Shown here: positions 40,214 to 49,788 of the stretch, piece after piece | How the letters are laid out: each line of letters begins with the position of its first letter | Position numbering within the stretch: the stretch's first letter is position 1 | Assembly: GCF_963677575.1 (NCBI RefSeq) | Contig: NZ_OY782038.1 | Location: forward strand, 2,855,501-2,919,500 | Source: an uncultured Draconibacterium sp. | GTDB taxonomy: Bacteria; Bacteroidota; Bacteroidia; Bacteroidales; Prolixibacteraceae | DNA length: 64,000 nt | Direction of reading: 5' to 3' | Program-made: the position numbers and the translations under genes | Notes under the pieces: generated by a model | Database searches by the model: none | The model's input: only the letters and a program-made list of their open reading frames with translations | Told to the model about the DNA's origin: nothing

Positions 40214-41590
40214 ATGAAGAACTTACCCACAAAAATACGACTCATCGTAATTCTGTTTGGTGCAATTTGTTGGATACCCGCAACAGCACAGAACGGAAAT
40301 CCTGTGCAATTTTTGTCAGAGGTAAGTCAGTCGTCCCTGTCAAATCCGGCGTTTCATAATAAAACCGAGAAATTAGTAATCGGTCTTCCAATTTTATCGG
40401 GTGCCACACTTAACTGGAATGCTAATTTTGCTTCAGATTATTTTTTTTCCGAAAACTTTGCCTATAGCTTCGATCATTTTTATCAATCCTTAGGCGAACG
40501 CGGAGATGCTGCCACTGTTGCAATGCTGCCACTTGTATATCTAAGCCTCACAAACGATAAACAAACCTTAAGCTTCTCTCTATCAGAAAGAATATTGGTT
40601 TCAGGGAATTTCGATCATGAATTTCTGAAATTTATCGACCAGGGACTTATTCCATACTACGGACAGGAAGAGGAATACGGCCCCATTTCGTTCAAAACAC
40701 ATTTATTCAGAGAACTGGCTTTTTCATATGCCAGGCAACTTTCCAGGGAATTTAGCGTTGGGATACGGCCAAAAGTGTTGTTTGGTCAGTTATTTTTCGA
40801 CATCGAAAACCTGAATGTAGCGGTTCATACCGATGAAGAAAGGCAGGTTTTACAGGTTGTACCAAACGGAACTTACCGGATTTCGGGGCCAATCGATGTT
40901 CAGAATTTTTCAAATGATGATAAAACAACCATAGACCCCAACCTAACTGCCGGAGATTATTTCTTTAAGTTCAAAAATATGGGCGCCGGCATTGATTTAG
41001 GATTTACCTACAAGCAGAACAAACAAACCACCATTGCCCTGGCCATTACCGACCTTGGTTTTACCACTTTAAAATACAAGGCTTACAACAATACCTTAAG
41101 CGGATCGATCGAATACTCCGCCGGCAATCTTTATCAATCGTCTGATCCGAACGCACCAAATTATTTCGAACCCAAAGAGGCTTTGTTGGCTTTATCTGAT
41201 TCGTTGGTGTATATAACATCGGCCAAAGCTTTTACACAACGCCAGTACGAACTGCTGCCGGTAAAGCTAAACCTGATGGTTACGCACCTGCTAAACGATA
41301 AAATGAAACTGAATTTTTCAGACAACCTCTCTTACTACAACGGAGAAGCCAATAACTATTTATCAGCCTATTTCAATATATTTTTAGGAACCCGGTTCGA
41401 ATTAAGCAGTGGATTAAACCTGTATAATTTCGAACAGGTTTTACCCGGTTTTGCATGCAGCTACACCGCTAGAGGCGTACAACTTTACCTGGCAACAAAT
41501 AATATTGCCAAGCTGGTGCAACCATCTAAAGCAAAAAATTTAAATTTGCGCTTTGGTGTAAACTTATTATTTTCCACGCAGCCAAAATAG
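40214..41590 (+). CDS. DUF5723 outer-membrane barrel protein
   Basis: The 458-residue protein has a signal peptide (cleaved after ATAQ, about 26) and a large beta-barrel. Seen marks are the N-terminal SLSNPAFHNKTEKLVIGLP, the repeated long amphipathic strands, and the terminal LRFGVNLLFSTQP. It fits DUF5723, a PorV/FadL-like group found widely in Bacteroidota and of unknown function. It is followed 8 bp later by a DUF4834 gene, with which it shares the promoter at 40169-40197. Confidence 0.85.
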   Translation: MKNLPTKIRLIVILFGAICWIPATAQNGNPVQFLSEVSQSSLSNPAFHNKTEKLVIGLPILSGATLNWNANFASDYFFSENFAYSFDHFYQSLGERGDAATVAMLPLVYLSLTNDKQTLSFSLSERILVSGNFDHEFLKFIDQGLIPYYGQEEEYGPISFKTHLFRELAFSYARQLSREFSVGIRPKVLFGQLFFDIENLNVAVHTDEERQVLQVVPNGTYRISGPIDVQNFSNDDKTTIDPNLTAGDYFFKFKNMGAGIDLGFTYKQNKQTTIALAITDLGFTTLKYKAYNNTLSGSIEYSAGNLYQSSDPNAPNYFEPKEALLALSDSLVYITSAKAFTQRQYELLPVKLNLMVTHLLNDKMKLNFSDNLSYYNGEANNYLSAYFNIFLGTRFELSSGLNLYNFEQVLPGFACSYTARGVQLYLATNNIAKLVQPSKAKNLNLRFGVNLLFSTQPK

Positions 41591-41598
41591 TTTTTGAT

Positions 41599-41874
41599 AT
41601 GACTTTATTTATTACACTATACCTGGTAGGCTTCCTCAGAACATTCGTAATAATTGCTGTAATCTACTTCGGATTCCGTTTTATTATGCGCTATCTCTTC
41701 CCTAAAATTATCGACAAGGGAATGAAAAATATGCAGCAAAAAATGCGCGAACAGCAACAGCAGCAACAACCCAAACGCCCCGAAGGCGAAGTTACTGTTG
41801 AAAACCAGCGCTCAAATAGGAAAAACAACGGCCAGGACAATGGCGAATATGTTGATTTTGAAGAGGTAGATTAA
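41599..41874 (+). CDS. DUF4834 small membrane protein
   Basis: The 91-residue protein has one N-terminal membrane helix (about 5-30) and a Gln-rich, charged tail (KNMQQKMREQQQQQQPKRPE...). It fits DUF4834. The function is unknown. It is encoded 8 bp after the barrel gene and probably co-transcribed. Confidence 0.8.
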   Translation: MTLFITLYLVGFLRTFVIIAVIYFGFRFIMRYLFPKIIDKGMKNMQQKMREQQQQQQPKRPEGEVTVENQRSNRKNNGQDNGEYVDFEEVD

Positions 41875-42176
41875 GCATGGACTGAAGGACTGATTTGTTG
41901 AAGTACTGACCGGTCAGTGATAATATATGAATTGTCAGTTGACAAATCTCAATAAGCAAAACTTCCACTGCCCATGGCAGAAAGCAGTCTGTCAGAAATT
42001 ACAATTTAACAATCTTCTTCAATCTTAGAATCCATCTCCTTTCCGTCAAAACCAATCTTGGATAAGTTCCATCCTTTTAATCTTTAATCACTAATCCTTA
42101 ATCTTTAAAAGACTCTCCCCTGTACTTTAGAATTTTATCCTATTTTTGCGTTCACAATTCAGATAATTATAGTTAG
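41875..42176. other. intergenic, low-complexity
   Basis: No gene is seen. There is a run of imperfect repeats TAATCTTTAATCACTAATCCTTAATC (42078-42107 region) of the kind common between Bacteroidota genes, and the promoter of glyQS at 42141-42148. Confidence 0.5.
42141..42148 (+). promoter_or_regulatory. putative -7 element for glycyl-tRNA synthetase
   Basis: TATTTTTG (TAnnTTTG) lies 29 bp upstream of the ATG at 42177. The -33 box is not clear. Confidence 0.55.
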
Positions 42177-43712
42177 ATGGCACAAGAAGATATTTTCAAG
42201 AAACTGGTAGCGCACTGTAAAGAATACGGTTATGTATTTCAATCGAGCGAGATTTATGATGGATTAGGAGCAGTGTACGATTACGGACAAATGGGTGTTG
42301 AACTGAAAAACAACATCAAAAAATACTGGTGGGACAGCATGGTGCTGTTGCACGAAAATGTAGTTGGTTTAGACTCAGCAATTTTTATGCATCCCACAAT
42401 TTGGAAAGCATCGGGCCACGTTGATGCTTTTAACGATCCGTTAATCGATAACAAAGATTCGAAAAAACGCTACCGTGCCGACGTACTTATTGAAGACCAG
42501 CTGGCTAAGTACGAGGAAAAAATGAATAAGGAAGTTAAAAAGGCTGCAAAACGTTTTGGCGATGCCTTTGATGAAAAACAATTCCGTGAAACCAATCCTC
42601 GTGTTCTGGCCAACCAGGAAAAATGGAATACACTTCATAAGCGTTTTTCAGATGCACTGAACGATAACGATCTGGCAGAATTAAAGAAGATAATTGAAGA
42701 CGAAGGTATTGTTTGCCCGATTTCAGGCTCACGAAACTGGACCGATGTACGTCAGTTTAACCTGATGTTTTCAACCGAAATGGGATCTACAGCCGAAGGC
42801 GCATCAAAAATTTTCCTTCGCCCGGAAACGGCACAAGGTATTTTTGTAAACTACCTGAACGTACAGAAAACCGGACGTATGAAAATCCCGTTTGGTATTG
42901 CTCAAATCGGTAAAGCTTTCCGTAACGAAATTGTAGCCCGCCAGTTTATTTTCCGTATGCGCGAGTTCGAACAAATGGAAATGCAATTCTTTGTTCGTCC
43001 TGGCACCGAGCTGGATTGGTTCGAAAAATGGAAGACAACACGTATGAAATGGCATCGCGCCCTTGGTTTTGGCGACGAAAATTATCGTTTCCACGAGCAC
43101 GAAAAACTGGCTCACTATGCCAATGCCGCTGTTGACGTGGAATTCAAATTCCCATTTGGCTTTAAAGAAGTAGAAGGAATCCACTCACGTACCGATTTTG
43201 ATTTATCGCAACACGAAGAATATTCAGGCAAAAAAATTCGCTATTACGATCCTGAACTGGGTGAATCGTATGTTCCTTATGTTGTTGAAACATCGATTGG
43301 TGTCGACCGCATGTTCCTACAGGTTATTTCTGCAAGTTATTGCGAAGAGCAACTGGAAAAAGATACACGTGTGGTACTAAAATTACCCCCGGTACTTGCT
43401 CCGGTAAAACTAGCTGTTATGCCACTGGTTAAAAAAGACGGTCTGCCGGAAAAAGCCCGCGAGATTATCGACGACCTGAAGTTTGATTTCAACTGCCAGT
43501 ACGACGAAAAAGACTCGATCGGTAAACGTTACCGCCGTCAGGATGCCATTGGTACTCCATTCTGTGTAACGGTCGATCACCAAACAAACGAAGATAACAC
43601 CGTAACCATCCGTTATCGCGACACCATGGAACAGGAACGCGTTGCCATTGCCGATCTGGGTAAAATTATTGGCGATGCAGTTAGTTATAAAGGGTTGTTT
43701 GGGAAGTTGTAA
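42177..43712 (+). CDS. glyQS: glycine--tRNA ligase (class II, single-chain)
   Basis: The 511-residue protein charges tRNA-Gly. It is the eukaryote/archaeal-type alpha2 enzyme, not the alpha2beta2 type. The start MAQEDIFKKLVAHCKEYGYVFQSSEIYDGLGAVYDYGQMG is the family hallmark. Class II motif 2 is in FRNEIVARQFIFRMREFEQMEMQFF, with motif 3 in GVDRMFL. The C-terminal anticodon-binding domain begins about residue 395 (PPVLAPVKLAVMPLVKKDG). It is followed by a strong terminator (43746-43787) and transcribed alone from 42141. Confidence 0.97.
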   Translation: MAQEDIFKKLVAHCKEYGYVFQSSEIYDGLGAVYDYGQMGVELKNNIKKYWWDSMVLLHENVVGLDSAIFMHPTIWKASGHVDAFNDPLIDNKDSKKRYRADVLIEDQLAKYEEKMNKEVKKAAKRFGDAFDEKQFRETNPRVLANQEKWNTLHKRFSDALNDNDLAELKKIIEDEGIVCPISGSRNWTDVRQFNLMFSTEMGSTAEGASKIFLRPETAQGIFVNYLNVQKTGRMKIPFGIAQIGKAFRNEIVARQFIFRMREFEQMEMQFFVRPGTELDWFEKWKTTRMKWHRALGFGDENYRFHEHEKLAHYANAAVDVEFKFPFGFKEVEGIHSRTDFDLSQHEEYSGKKIRYYDPELGESYVPYVVETSIGVDRMFLQVISASYCEEQLEKDTRVVLKLPPVLAPVKLAVMPLVKKDGLPEKAREIIDDLKFDFNCQYDEKDSIGKRYRRQDAIGTPFCVTVDHQTNEDNTVTIRYRDTMEQERVAIADLGKIIGDAVSYKGLFGKL

Positions 43713-43745
43713 AAACTATAGTTCTGTACTATAATCCCAAATTAT

Positions 43746-43787
43746 AATATGTGATAAAATTTATGCAATTTTATCACATATTTTTTA
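43746..43787. terminator. strong terminator after glyQS
   Basis: Stem AATATGTGATAAAAT / ATTTTATCACATATT (15 bp) with a 7-nt loop, A and T tails on each side. It separates glyQS from the polysaccharide locus. Confidence 0.85.
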
Positions 43788-43814
43788 TCACAACGAACCA
43801 AAATTCCGAATACA

Positions 43815-46397
43815 ATGGATATAAAATCGATCTTGAAAGGAGCTGTTCCTCATATCATCGCAATTGCTGCAATGATTCTTGTTTCATCTGTATATTTTTA
43901 TCCTGCGTGGGAAGGCGAAACTCTTCGACGCGATGACATTGTAAAAGACTATGGCAGTCGAAAAGATGTACTTCATGCAAGAAAGTATGAAAATAAATCG
44001 ATTCTATGGCAACCATCCTTATTTTCCGGAATGCCTGATTATGTTGGAACTTCATATCCCAGTTCGTCAAAATTAAAACGCATCTACAATTATCCTGTCA
44101 AACTTGGAATACCACAAGAAGTTAATTTTATATTATGGTATATGATTGGTTTTTACATCTTACTAATTGCCTTTGGTGTAAATCCCTGGTTATCTTTGAT
44201 CGGCGCTCTGGCTTTTGGATTAACTTCATACAACCTCATAATAATTAATGCCGGGCACTTTAAAAAAGTGAGAACCCTTGCTTATATCGCACCGGTACTG
44301 GCAGGAGTATTGTTAACCTATCGAAAAAAATACCTTCTTGGCTTTGTTCTGACAACATTCTTTCTCGCCTTGCAAATAGCACATGATCACATTCAGATGA
44401 GTTATTACTTTATGCTTGGTTTGTTATGTATAGGCATGGTTGAACTTTATAATCACATAAAGGAAAAACAAGTGTCAGATTTCATAAAGGCTTCTGCCTT
44501 ATTAATAATTGCCGCATTGGTAGCCATCGGACCAAACTATTCTAAACTTTCAAACCTTTATCGTTACAACAAACAAACCATCAGAGGGAAAAGTGAATTA
44601 ACGGTAGGGAAAGAAGGTATAAAAACAAAATCCGGTCTGGATCGCGATTATATCAATGCCTGGAGTAGTGGCAGATCAGAAAGTATGATGCTATTTGCCC
44701 CAAAAGTAAAAGGAGGAGCAAGTGCTTACGTCAAACAGGATCGTGAATTATTAAAACATGTCGATCCCAGGATGCGTGAAACGATTGGAAATATGAACCA
44801 ATATTGGGGAGACCAGGGCGGAAGTGGCGGCCCCAATACTGCAGGGGCAGTTATAGTATTCCTGTTTATTATCGGCCTGTTTATAATTAAAGGACCAATA
44901 AAACAAGGGATATTAGTTTCAGTAATCCTATTTATTTTACTTTCCTGGGGGAAATATTTCTCCGTTTTCACAGATATCTTTATCGACTATGTTCCGTTGT
45001 ACAATAAGTTCAGAACCCCTGTTTCCATTCTGGCTATTGCAGTAATCTTTATAACATTCTTCGCTTTTTACACGCTTTCCAAACTGATAAAAAAACCAGA
45101 ACTGCTCTCCCTGAATTCAAAACTAACATTAGGAAAAAAACCCGTACCGCTGTATATGGCAGCCGGACTTGGGTTTATCCTGTTTTTATTACTGAATCTG
45201 GCATTTCCGCAGCTGTTCAACCGCTATTTAAATGATCAGGAAATTGCCCTTTTTGATAATTACCGGACACAGGGCGGAGCAAATCAAATAGATGCAATTG
45301 TAAACGCACTTACATCTCTTAGGATTTATGTATTCAGAACGGAATTTTTTAGAACTTTAGTTTTTGCCGTATTAACACTAGCCGGCATATATTTATTTAA
45401 AACCAAAAAAATAAAAGCCACTACATTAATTGTACTCATTGGAATACTTTCAATTATTGATGTTTGGACAATTGGTCAACGCTATGTAAACAAGGATGAT
45501 TTTACCAAACAAAACCTGATTGAAATTGAATACAGGTTAACGGATGTAGACAAACAAATTTTTGCAAGAGAGATTCAGAATAATCCGGGCATCGAGCAAA
45601 AAATTAACGAGGCATATAGTCAATTCCAACCCAAAAATCAGGCAGAACAAGAAGATATCCAGAAATATATTATTCAAAAGAATACTTTTTACCGAGTATA
45701 CGATCTTACTACTGCCGCTTTTCAGGATAATGGGATAACCGGGACACACCGCTCAATTGGAGGCTACCATGCAGTAAAATTACGACGCTATCAAGATCTG
45801 ATTGAGCGACAAATTACAAAGGGCAACATGCAAGTTTTAAACATGCTAAATACCAAGTACTTTATCACTCAAAATGGCTTGCAAATTAATCCTTCCGCAT
45901 TAGGAGCTGCCTGGTTTGTCGATTCAGTAATTTGGGCCGAAAGTCCGGATAAAGAGATGGAAGCCCTAAATAATTTTAATGCCTCAAGGCAGGTCGTATT
46001 GAATAATAAAGATAAATCTAAAATATTACCATATAATCCTTCGGTTCAAGGAGATACAATCATTGTAGAATCAAGAGAGCCGGATCACATTATTTACTCC
46101 ACAAAAACATCAGGAGACAGAATAGCCGTATTTTCAGAAGTTTATTATCCCGACTGGAGCGTTCTTATTGATGGACAACCAGCTGAATGTGTTGAAGGGA
46201 ATTACATTTTACGTGTAATGCATATTCCGGAAGGGCAACATAAAGTTGAATTTATATTCAATCCTTCGCATTATACAAAAGCCAATTCTATCTCTATGAT
46301 TTTTTATTACTTAATTATGGGGCTGATGCTTATCCTTGCCGGACTTTCAGTTTACAGGGTGATAAACAAACAAGGACAATCAGGTGTAAAAGCCTAA
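43815..46397 (+). CDS. YfhO-family membrane glycosyltransferase-like protein
   Basis: The 860-residue protein has about 13 transmembrane helices and the YfhO signature at the N-terminus (WEGETLRRDDIVKDYGSRKDVLH; Asp pair typical of GT-C-fold enzymes) and an extracytoplasmic loop rich in NNPGIEQKINEA. In Gram-positive species YfhO-like proteins glycosylate lipoteichoic acid with a lipid-linked sugar. Here it is the first gene of the polysaccharide locus, so it may transfer a sugar to an envelope glycan. The acceptor is unknown. Confidence 0.85.
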   Translation: MDIKSILKGAVPHIIAIAAMILVSSVYFYPAWEGETLRRDDIVKDYGSRKDVLHARKYENKSILWQPSLFSGMPDYVGTSYPSSSKLKRIYNYPVKLGIPQEVNFILWYMIGFYILLIAFGVNPWLSLIGALAFGLTSYNLIIINAGHFKKVRTLAYIAPVLAGVLLTYRKKYLLGFVLTTFFLALQIAHDHIQMSYYFMLGLLCIGMVELYNHIKEKQVSDFIKASALLIIAALVAIGPNYSKLSNLYRYNKQTIRGKSELTVGKEGIKTKSGLDRDYINAWSSGRSESMMLFAPKVKGGASAYVKQDRELLKHVDPRMRETIGNMNQYWGDQGGSGGPNTAGAVIVFLFIIGLFIIKGPIKQGILVSVILFILLSWGKYFSVFTDIFIDYVPLYNKFRTPVSILAIAVIFITFFAFYTLSKLIKKPELLSLNSKLTLGKKPVPLYMAAGLGFILFLLLNLAFPQLFNRYLNDQEIALFDNYRTQGGANQIDAIVNALTSLRIYVFRTEFFRTLVFAVLTLAGIYLFKTKKIKATTLIVLIGILSIIDVWTIGQRYVNKDDFTKQNLIEIEYRLTDVDKQIFAREIQNNPGIEQKINEAYSQFQPKNQAEQEDIQKYIIQKNTFYRVYDLTTAAFQDNGITGTHRSIGGYHAVKLRRYQDLIERQITKGNMQVLNMLNTKYFITQNGLQINPSALGAAWFVDSVIWAESPDKEMEALNNFNASRQVVLNNKDKSKILPYNPSVQGDTIIVESREPDHIIYSTKTSGDRIAVFSEVYYPDWSVLIDGQPAECVEGNYILRVMHIPEGQHKVEFIFNPSHYTKANSISMIFYYLIMGLMLILAGLSVYRVINKQGQSGVKA

Positions 46398-46406
46398 GAA
46401 GACAAA

Positions 46407-47450
46407 ATGCGTTATACAATTATCATAGCAGTTTACAACCGAACCGATGAAATTCGTGAGTTACTGGATAGTGCCGAAAAACTGGACTTTGATCGAAATG
46501 TATTTGAATTTCTTTTTGTAGATGATGGCTCAAAAGATGGTTTTCAGGATTTTATAAATAAATATAAATCAACAACCAACCTTATTACACGATCAATTTA
46601 CCAAGAGAATAAAGGTCCGGGAGAAGCCCGTAATAACGGAATGCGGAATGCAAAAGGAGAATATTTCATCTTTGTGGACTCCGATTGTATGTTTCCTCCA
46701 AATTGGTTACATACGATCGATGAGGAACTGCAAAGAAACGGCTATGAAGCGTTTGGTGGCCCCGACACCTGCCACGAATCATTCAGCCCTCTTTTAAAAG
46801 CTATCACCTATTCCATGACGTCGAAGTTGGGAACCGGAGGTACAAGAGGACAAAAGAAAAGCGTGGGTAAATTTTACCCCCGAAGTTTTAATATGGGCAT
46901 ACACCGCAAGATTTTTGAGGATATTGGTGGCATGAATAAACTCCGCCATGGACAGGACATGGATTTCTCGCAACGCATTTACGATGCGGGGTATAAAGTG
47001 GGATTAATTGCAGATGCTTTTGTATATCATAAACGTAGAACAAGTCTGTCAAAATTTTATCGTCAGATTTTTAACTGGGGAGTTGCCCGGATCAATCTTT
47101 CACTGGCACATCCCTCCATGTTGAAACCGGTGCACTTATTGCCTGCCATGGTCGTATTAGGACTCGTATTCCTGCTCATTTTCACCATTATTTTCCCTGT
47201 AATTGGAAGCTATCTATGGATATTCACTGGCATTAGTTATCTGGGAATTATATTCACTGCGTTTTTTCAATCCCTACTGCAATATAAAAACCTGAAAGCT
47301 GCTCTACTTTCACCTGTTACATTAAACATTCAGGTATTTGCCTATGGCTTTGGATTAATAAAAGCGCTGTGGCAGACTAAAATTCTGGGAAGAAAGGAAG
47401 CCGAAGGATTTGTGAAAGGGTATTATGGGAAGAATCTGGAAAGCAGATAA
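46407..47450 (+). CDS. family 2 glycosyltransferase, membrane-associated
   Basis: The 347-residue protein begins with a GT-A domain (1-250; AVYNRTDE, VDDGSKDG, DSD at about 92-94 of FVDSDCMF, then HGQDMDFSQR as the ED-like motif) and ends in hydrophobic segments (about 255-320). It transfers a sugar from a nucleotide donor to a lipid-linked glycan. It lies 9 bp after the YfhO gene; a gap of 74 bp precedes the next glycosyltransferase. Confidence 0.88.
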   Translation: MRYTIIIAVYNRTDEIRELLDSAEKLDFDRNVFEFLFVDDGSKDGFQDFINKYKSTTNLITRSIYQENKGPGEARNNGMRNAKGEYFIFVDSDCMFPPNWLHTIDEELQRNGYEAFGGPDTCHESFSPLLKAITYSMTSKLGTGGTRGQKKSVGKFYPRSFNMGIHRKIFEDIGGMNKLRHGQDMDFSQRIYDAGYKVGLIADAFVYHKRRTSLSKFYRQIFNWGVARINLSLAHPSMLKPVHLLPAMVVLGLVFLLIFTIIFPVIGSYLWIFTGISYLGIIFTAFFQSLLQYKNLKAALLSPVTLNIQVFAYGFGLIKALWQTKILGRKEAEGFVKGYYGKNLESR

Positions 47451-47524
47451 AAACCAACTCTCGCGTAGAATTGACTATCTTAACAACATTGTGTTAACAT
47501 GGCAATCAGAAATCAAAACGAAAG

Positions 47525-48778
47525 ATGAAAAAGAAAGTCCTGATAATTACATATTACTGGCCTCCTGCCGGAGGTCCTGGGGTTCAACGCGTACTAAAAT
47601 TTGCTAAATATCTACCGGAGTTTGGCTGGGAACCAATTATACTTACCGTTACAAATGGGGACTATCCGGCAATGGATTTCTCGTTAGAAAAAGAAATACC
47701 CGATAACATCAAAGTCTTCAGAACAAAAACTCTTGAACCCTTCTCTCTTTTCAAGAAACTATCAAAAAAAGACACAATTGATACTTATGTCTTAAATAAT
47801 AATTCGGAAGGACTTCTTTCCAAAATTGCAAAATTGGTAAGAGCAAACTTCTTTATTCCGGATGCTCGTGTGGGTTGGAAATATTTTGCTCTCACAGAGG
47901 CAAAAAAAATCATAAAACAAGAACAACCGTTGTTGGTCTTTTCCACTTCTCCACCGCATTCAGTTCAGCTAATTGCAAAAAGAATTGCAAAAAAATATCG
48001 ACTAAAATGGGTCGCTGATTTCCGCGATCCCTGGGTTGAGAGTTATACCAACCAGCATCTGCCAAGAACCAGCTGGGCAAGAAAGAGGGACATAAAACTT
48101 GAGAAATCAGTACTTCAACAAGCTAATTTTATTACCCTTGCGTCCATTGATTTCAAGAAACTGTTCCAAACGTCAGTTAAAAATGTTCAGGAAATTACCA
48201 ACAGTTTCGACCAAATCCCACCAGAAACAACAGTTCAGGAAACAGAGCTTTCAATCGCTTATGCCGGGTCCATGTCTGAAAGTCAGGTACCGCACAACTT
48301 TTTAAAAGAGCTCGGTAAAAATACCCAGAGAAATATTCGTTTTAATTATTACGGAAATATTACTACTCATTTTATGAATACAATTCATAAGCATAATCTC
48401 CAGAATAATTTTAAACATCACGGATACTTAGAAAAATCAGAATTTTATACCGCATTAAAACAAAATTCTATTTTACTACTGCTGATGCAACCCTATGAAA
48501 AAGGATCAGACAATATTCCACTAAAACTTTTTGACTACCTTGCTGCAAAACGATTTATTGTTGCATTTGGTAATCCTTCAGGCAGAACTGCACACATTTT
48601 GAAAGAGACAAAGTCAGGTATCGTATTTTCTTATAACACACCCTTTGGGGAAAAGCAAATGAAAAAAGTACTGGAGTTAAAGAATAATTTTACACCTGAT
48701 ACTAATACATTAAGCAACTACTCCACTCCGGTAATAACCAAAAAATTATCCGGTATTTTTAACCAACTGGTATCATAA
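47525..48778 (+). CDS. family 4 (GT-B) glycosyltransferase
   Basis: The 417-residue protein has the N-terminal YYWPPAGGPGVQRVLKFAKYL loop typical of GT4, a Rossmann-like C-terminal half with AYAGSMSESQVP and the PYEKGSDNIPLKLFDYLAAKRF motif (the E-x7-E-like donor site is degenerate, as in many of these enzymes). The sugar is unknown. The next gene starts 2 bp after the stop, so they are translationally coupled. Confidence 0.85.
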   Translation: MKKKVLIITYYWPPAGGPGVQRVLKFAKYLPEFGWEPIILTVTNGDYPAMDFSLEKEIPDNIKVFRTKTLEPFSLFKKLSKKDTIDTYVLNNNSEGLLSKIAKLVRANFFIPDARVGWKYFALTEAKKIIKQEQPLLVFSTSPPHSVQLIAKRIAKKYRLKWVADFRDPWVESYTNQHLPRTSWARKRDIKLEKSVLQQANFITLASIDFKKLFQTSVKNVQEITNSFDQIPPETTVQETELSIAYAGSMSESQVPHNFLKELGKNTQRNIRFNYYGNITTHFMNTIHKHNLQNNFKHHGYLEKSEFYTALKQNSILLLLMQPYEKGSDNIPLKLFDYLAAKRFIVAFGNPSGRTAHILKETKSGIVFSYNTPFGEKQMKKVLELKNNFTPDTNTLSNYSTPVITKKLSGIFNQLVS

Positions 48779-48779
48779 A

Positions 48780-49787
48780 ATGGCAAAAGTTAAGAAGATA
48801 ATATTCATGCTGCGCAAACTAAAAAGGGATCTGTTTGGGAAACCTGACTGGCAGATTATAAATGATCCGAACAGCTCCGGGCTAAAAGAATATTACCTGG
48901 TTTTTGTAGAAGATCCCAAAAAGTTGAACCGCCTGATTGCCGATTACGATGAAAAAGGGGTACCACTTAATTCAACGTACATTGATGTACAAGAAAAGAA
49001 ATTACACTACTACCCGATATCCATAGGACAGTTCGCATTGGCAGTATATCACTCATGGATAAAAACAAATAATACAGAGAAAAAGGAGCATTTTTTACGA
49101 ATCGCCGAATGGTTTTACAATTCCCGCGTTGAAGATAAAGAACTGGGAGCTTACTGGCTAACAGACGTGCCCAAGCCGGAACATAAGATTACGGCCCCAT
49201 GGAAATCAGCTTTTTCTCAGAGTCGTGCCTTATCGGTTATGTTGCGAGCCTGGCAAATAACAGGAGAAAGAAAATACTTTGAAGCATGTAAAAAGGCCCT
49301 TATCCCCTTCACAAAAGATATTAGCGAAGGAGGGGTTGCTATCCGAAGAAATAAAGATGAGACCTTTTATGAAGAATATGTGGCAGACTATCCAACCCGT
49401 GTCATCGATGGTCACATTTTTTCTCTTTTCGGTTTACACGAATACCTTAGAGCCATTACCGTAGAGATTGATGCAGAATCGCACCATCTTGCCCAAAAAC
49501 TTTTTAAGGAAGGGCTGGAAGGCATAGCCAATCAATGGGAAAAACTTGACATGGGATTTTGGATACGCTATAGTCTGTCTGAAGTTCCCGGTTATCCGGT
49601 TGATGATCCTTGCACAGCATCATACCTGCGCCTGATAAGACTTCAACTTAAAGTACTCAATAAAATTTCGCCTCATCCTGAACTCGTGAAGTTTTATCAA
49701 AAAACAATTGATGTTGATACCCTGATAAACATTTTAAAAATGTATCAGTTAAAATACAAGGTCTTAAAAAAACTCAATCGTTTGTAA
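48780..49787 (+). CDS. D-glucuronyl C5-epimerase-like protein
   Basis: The 335-residue protein matches the C-terminal all-alpha barrel of D-glucuronyl C5-epimerases: YYPISIGQFALAVYHSW, PWKSAFSQSRALSVMLRAWQITGE, VIDGHIFSLFGLHEYL and the aromatic YPVDDPCTASYLRL. It may turn a glucuronic acid unit of the glycan into iduronic acid, or act on another uronic acid. It has no signal peptide, so it would act in the cytoplasm on a nucleotide- or lipid-linked sugar. It is coupled with the GT4 gene upstream and the asparagine synthetase downstream (2 bp each). Confidence 0.75.
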   Translation: MAKVKKIIFMLRKLKRDLFGKPDWQIINDPNSSGLKEYYLVFVEDPKKLNRLIADYDEKGVPLNSTYIDVQEKKLHYYPISIGQFALAVYHSWIKTNNTEKKEHFLRIAEWFYNSRVEDKELGAYWLTDVPKPEHKITAPWKSAFSQSRALSVMLRAWQITGERKYFEACKKALIPFTKDISEGGVAIRRNKDETFYEEYVADYPTRVIDGHIFSLFGLHEYLRAITVEIDAESHHLAQKLFKEGLEGIANQWEKLDMGFWIRYSLSEVPGYPVDDPCTASYLRLIRLQLKVLNKISPHPELVKFYQKTIDVDTLINILKMYQLKYKVLKKLNRL

Positions 49788-49788
49788 T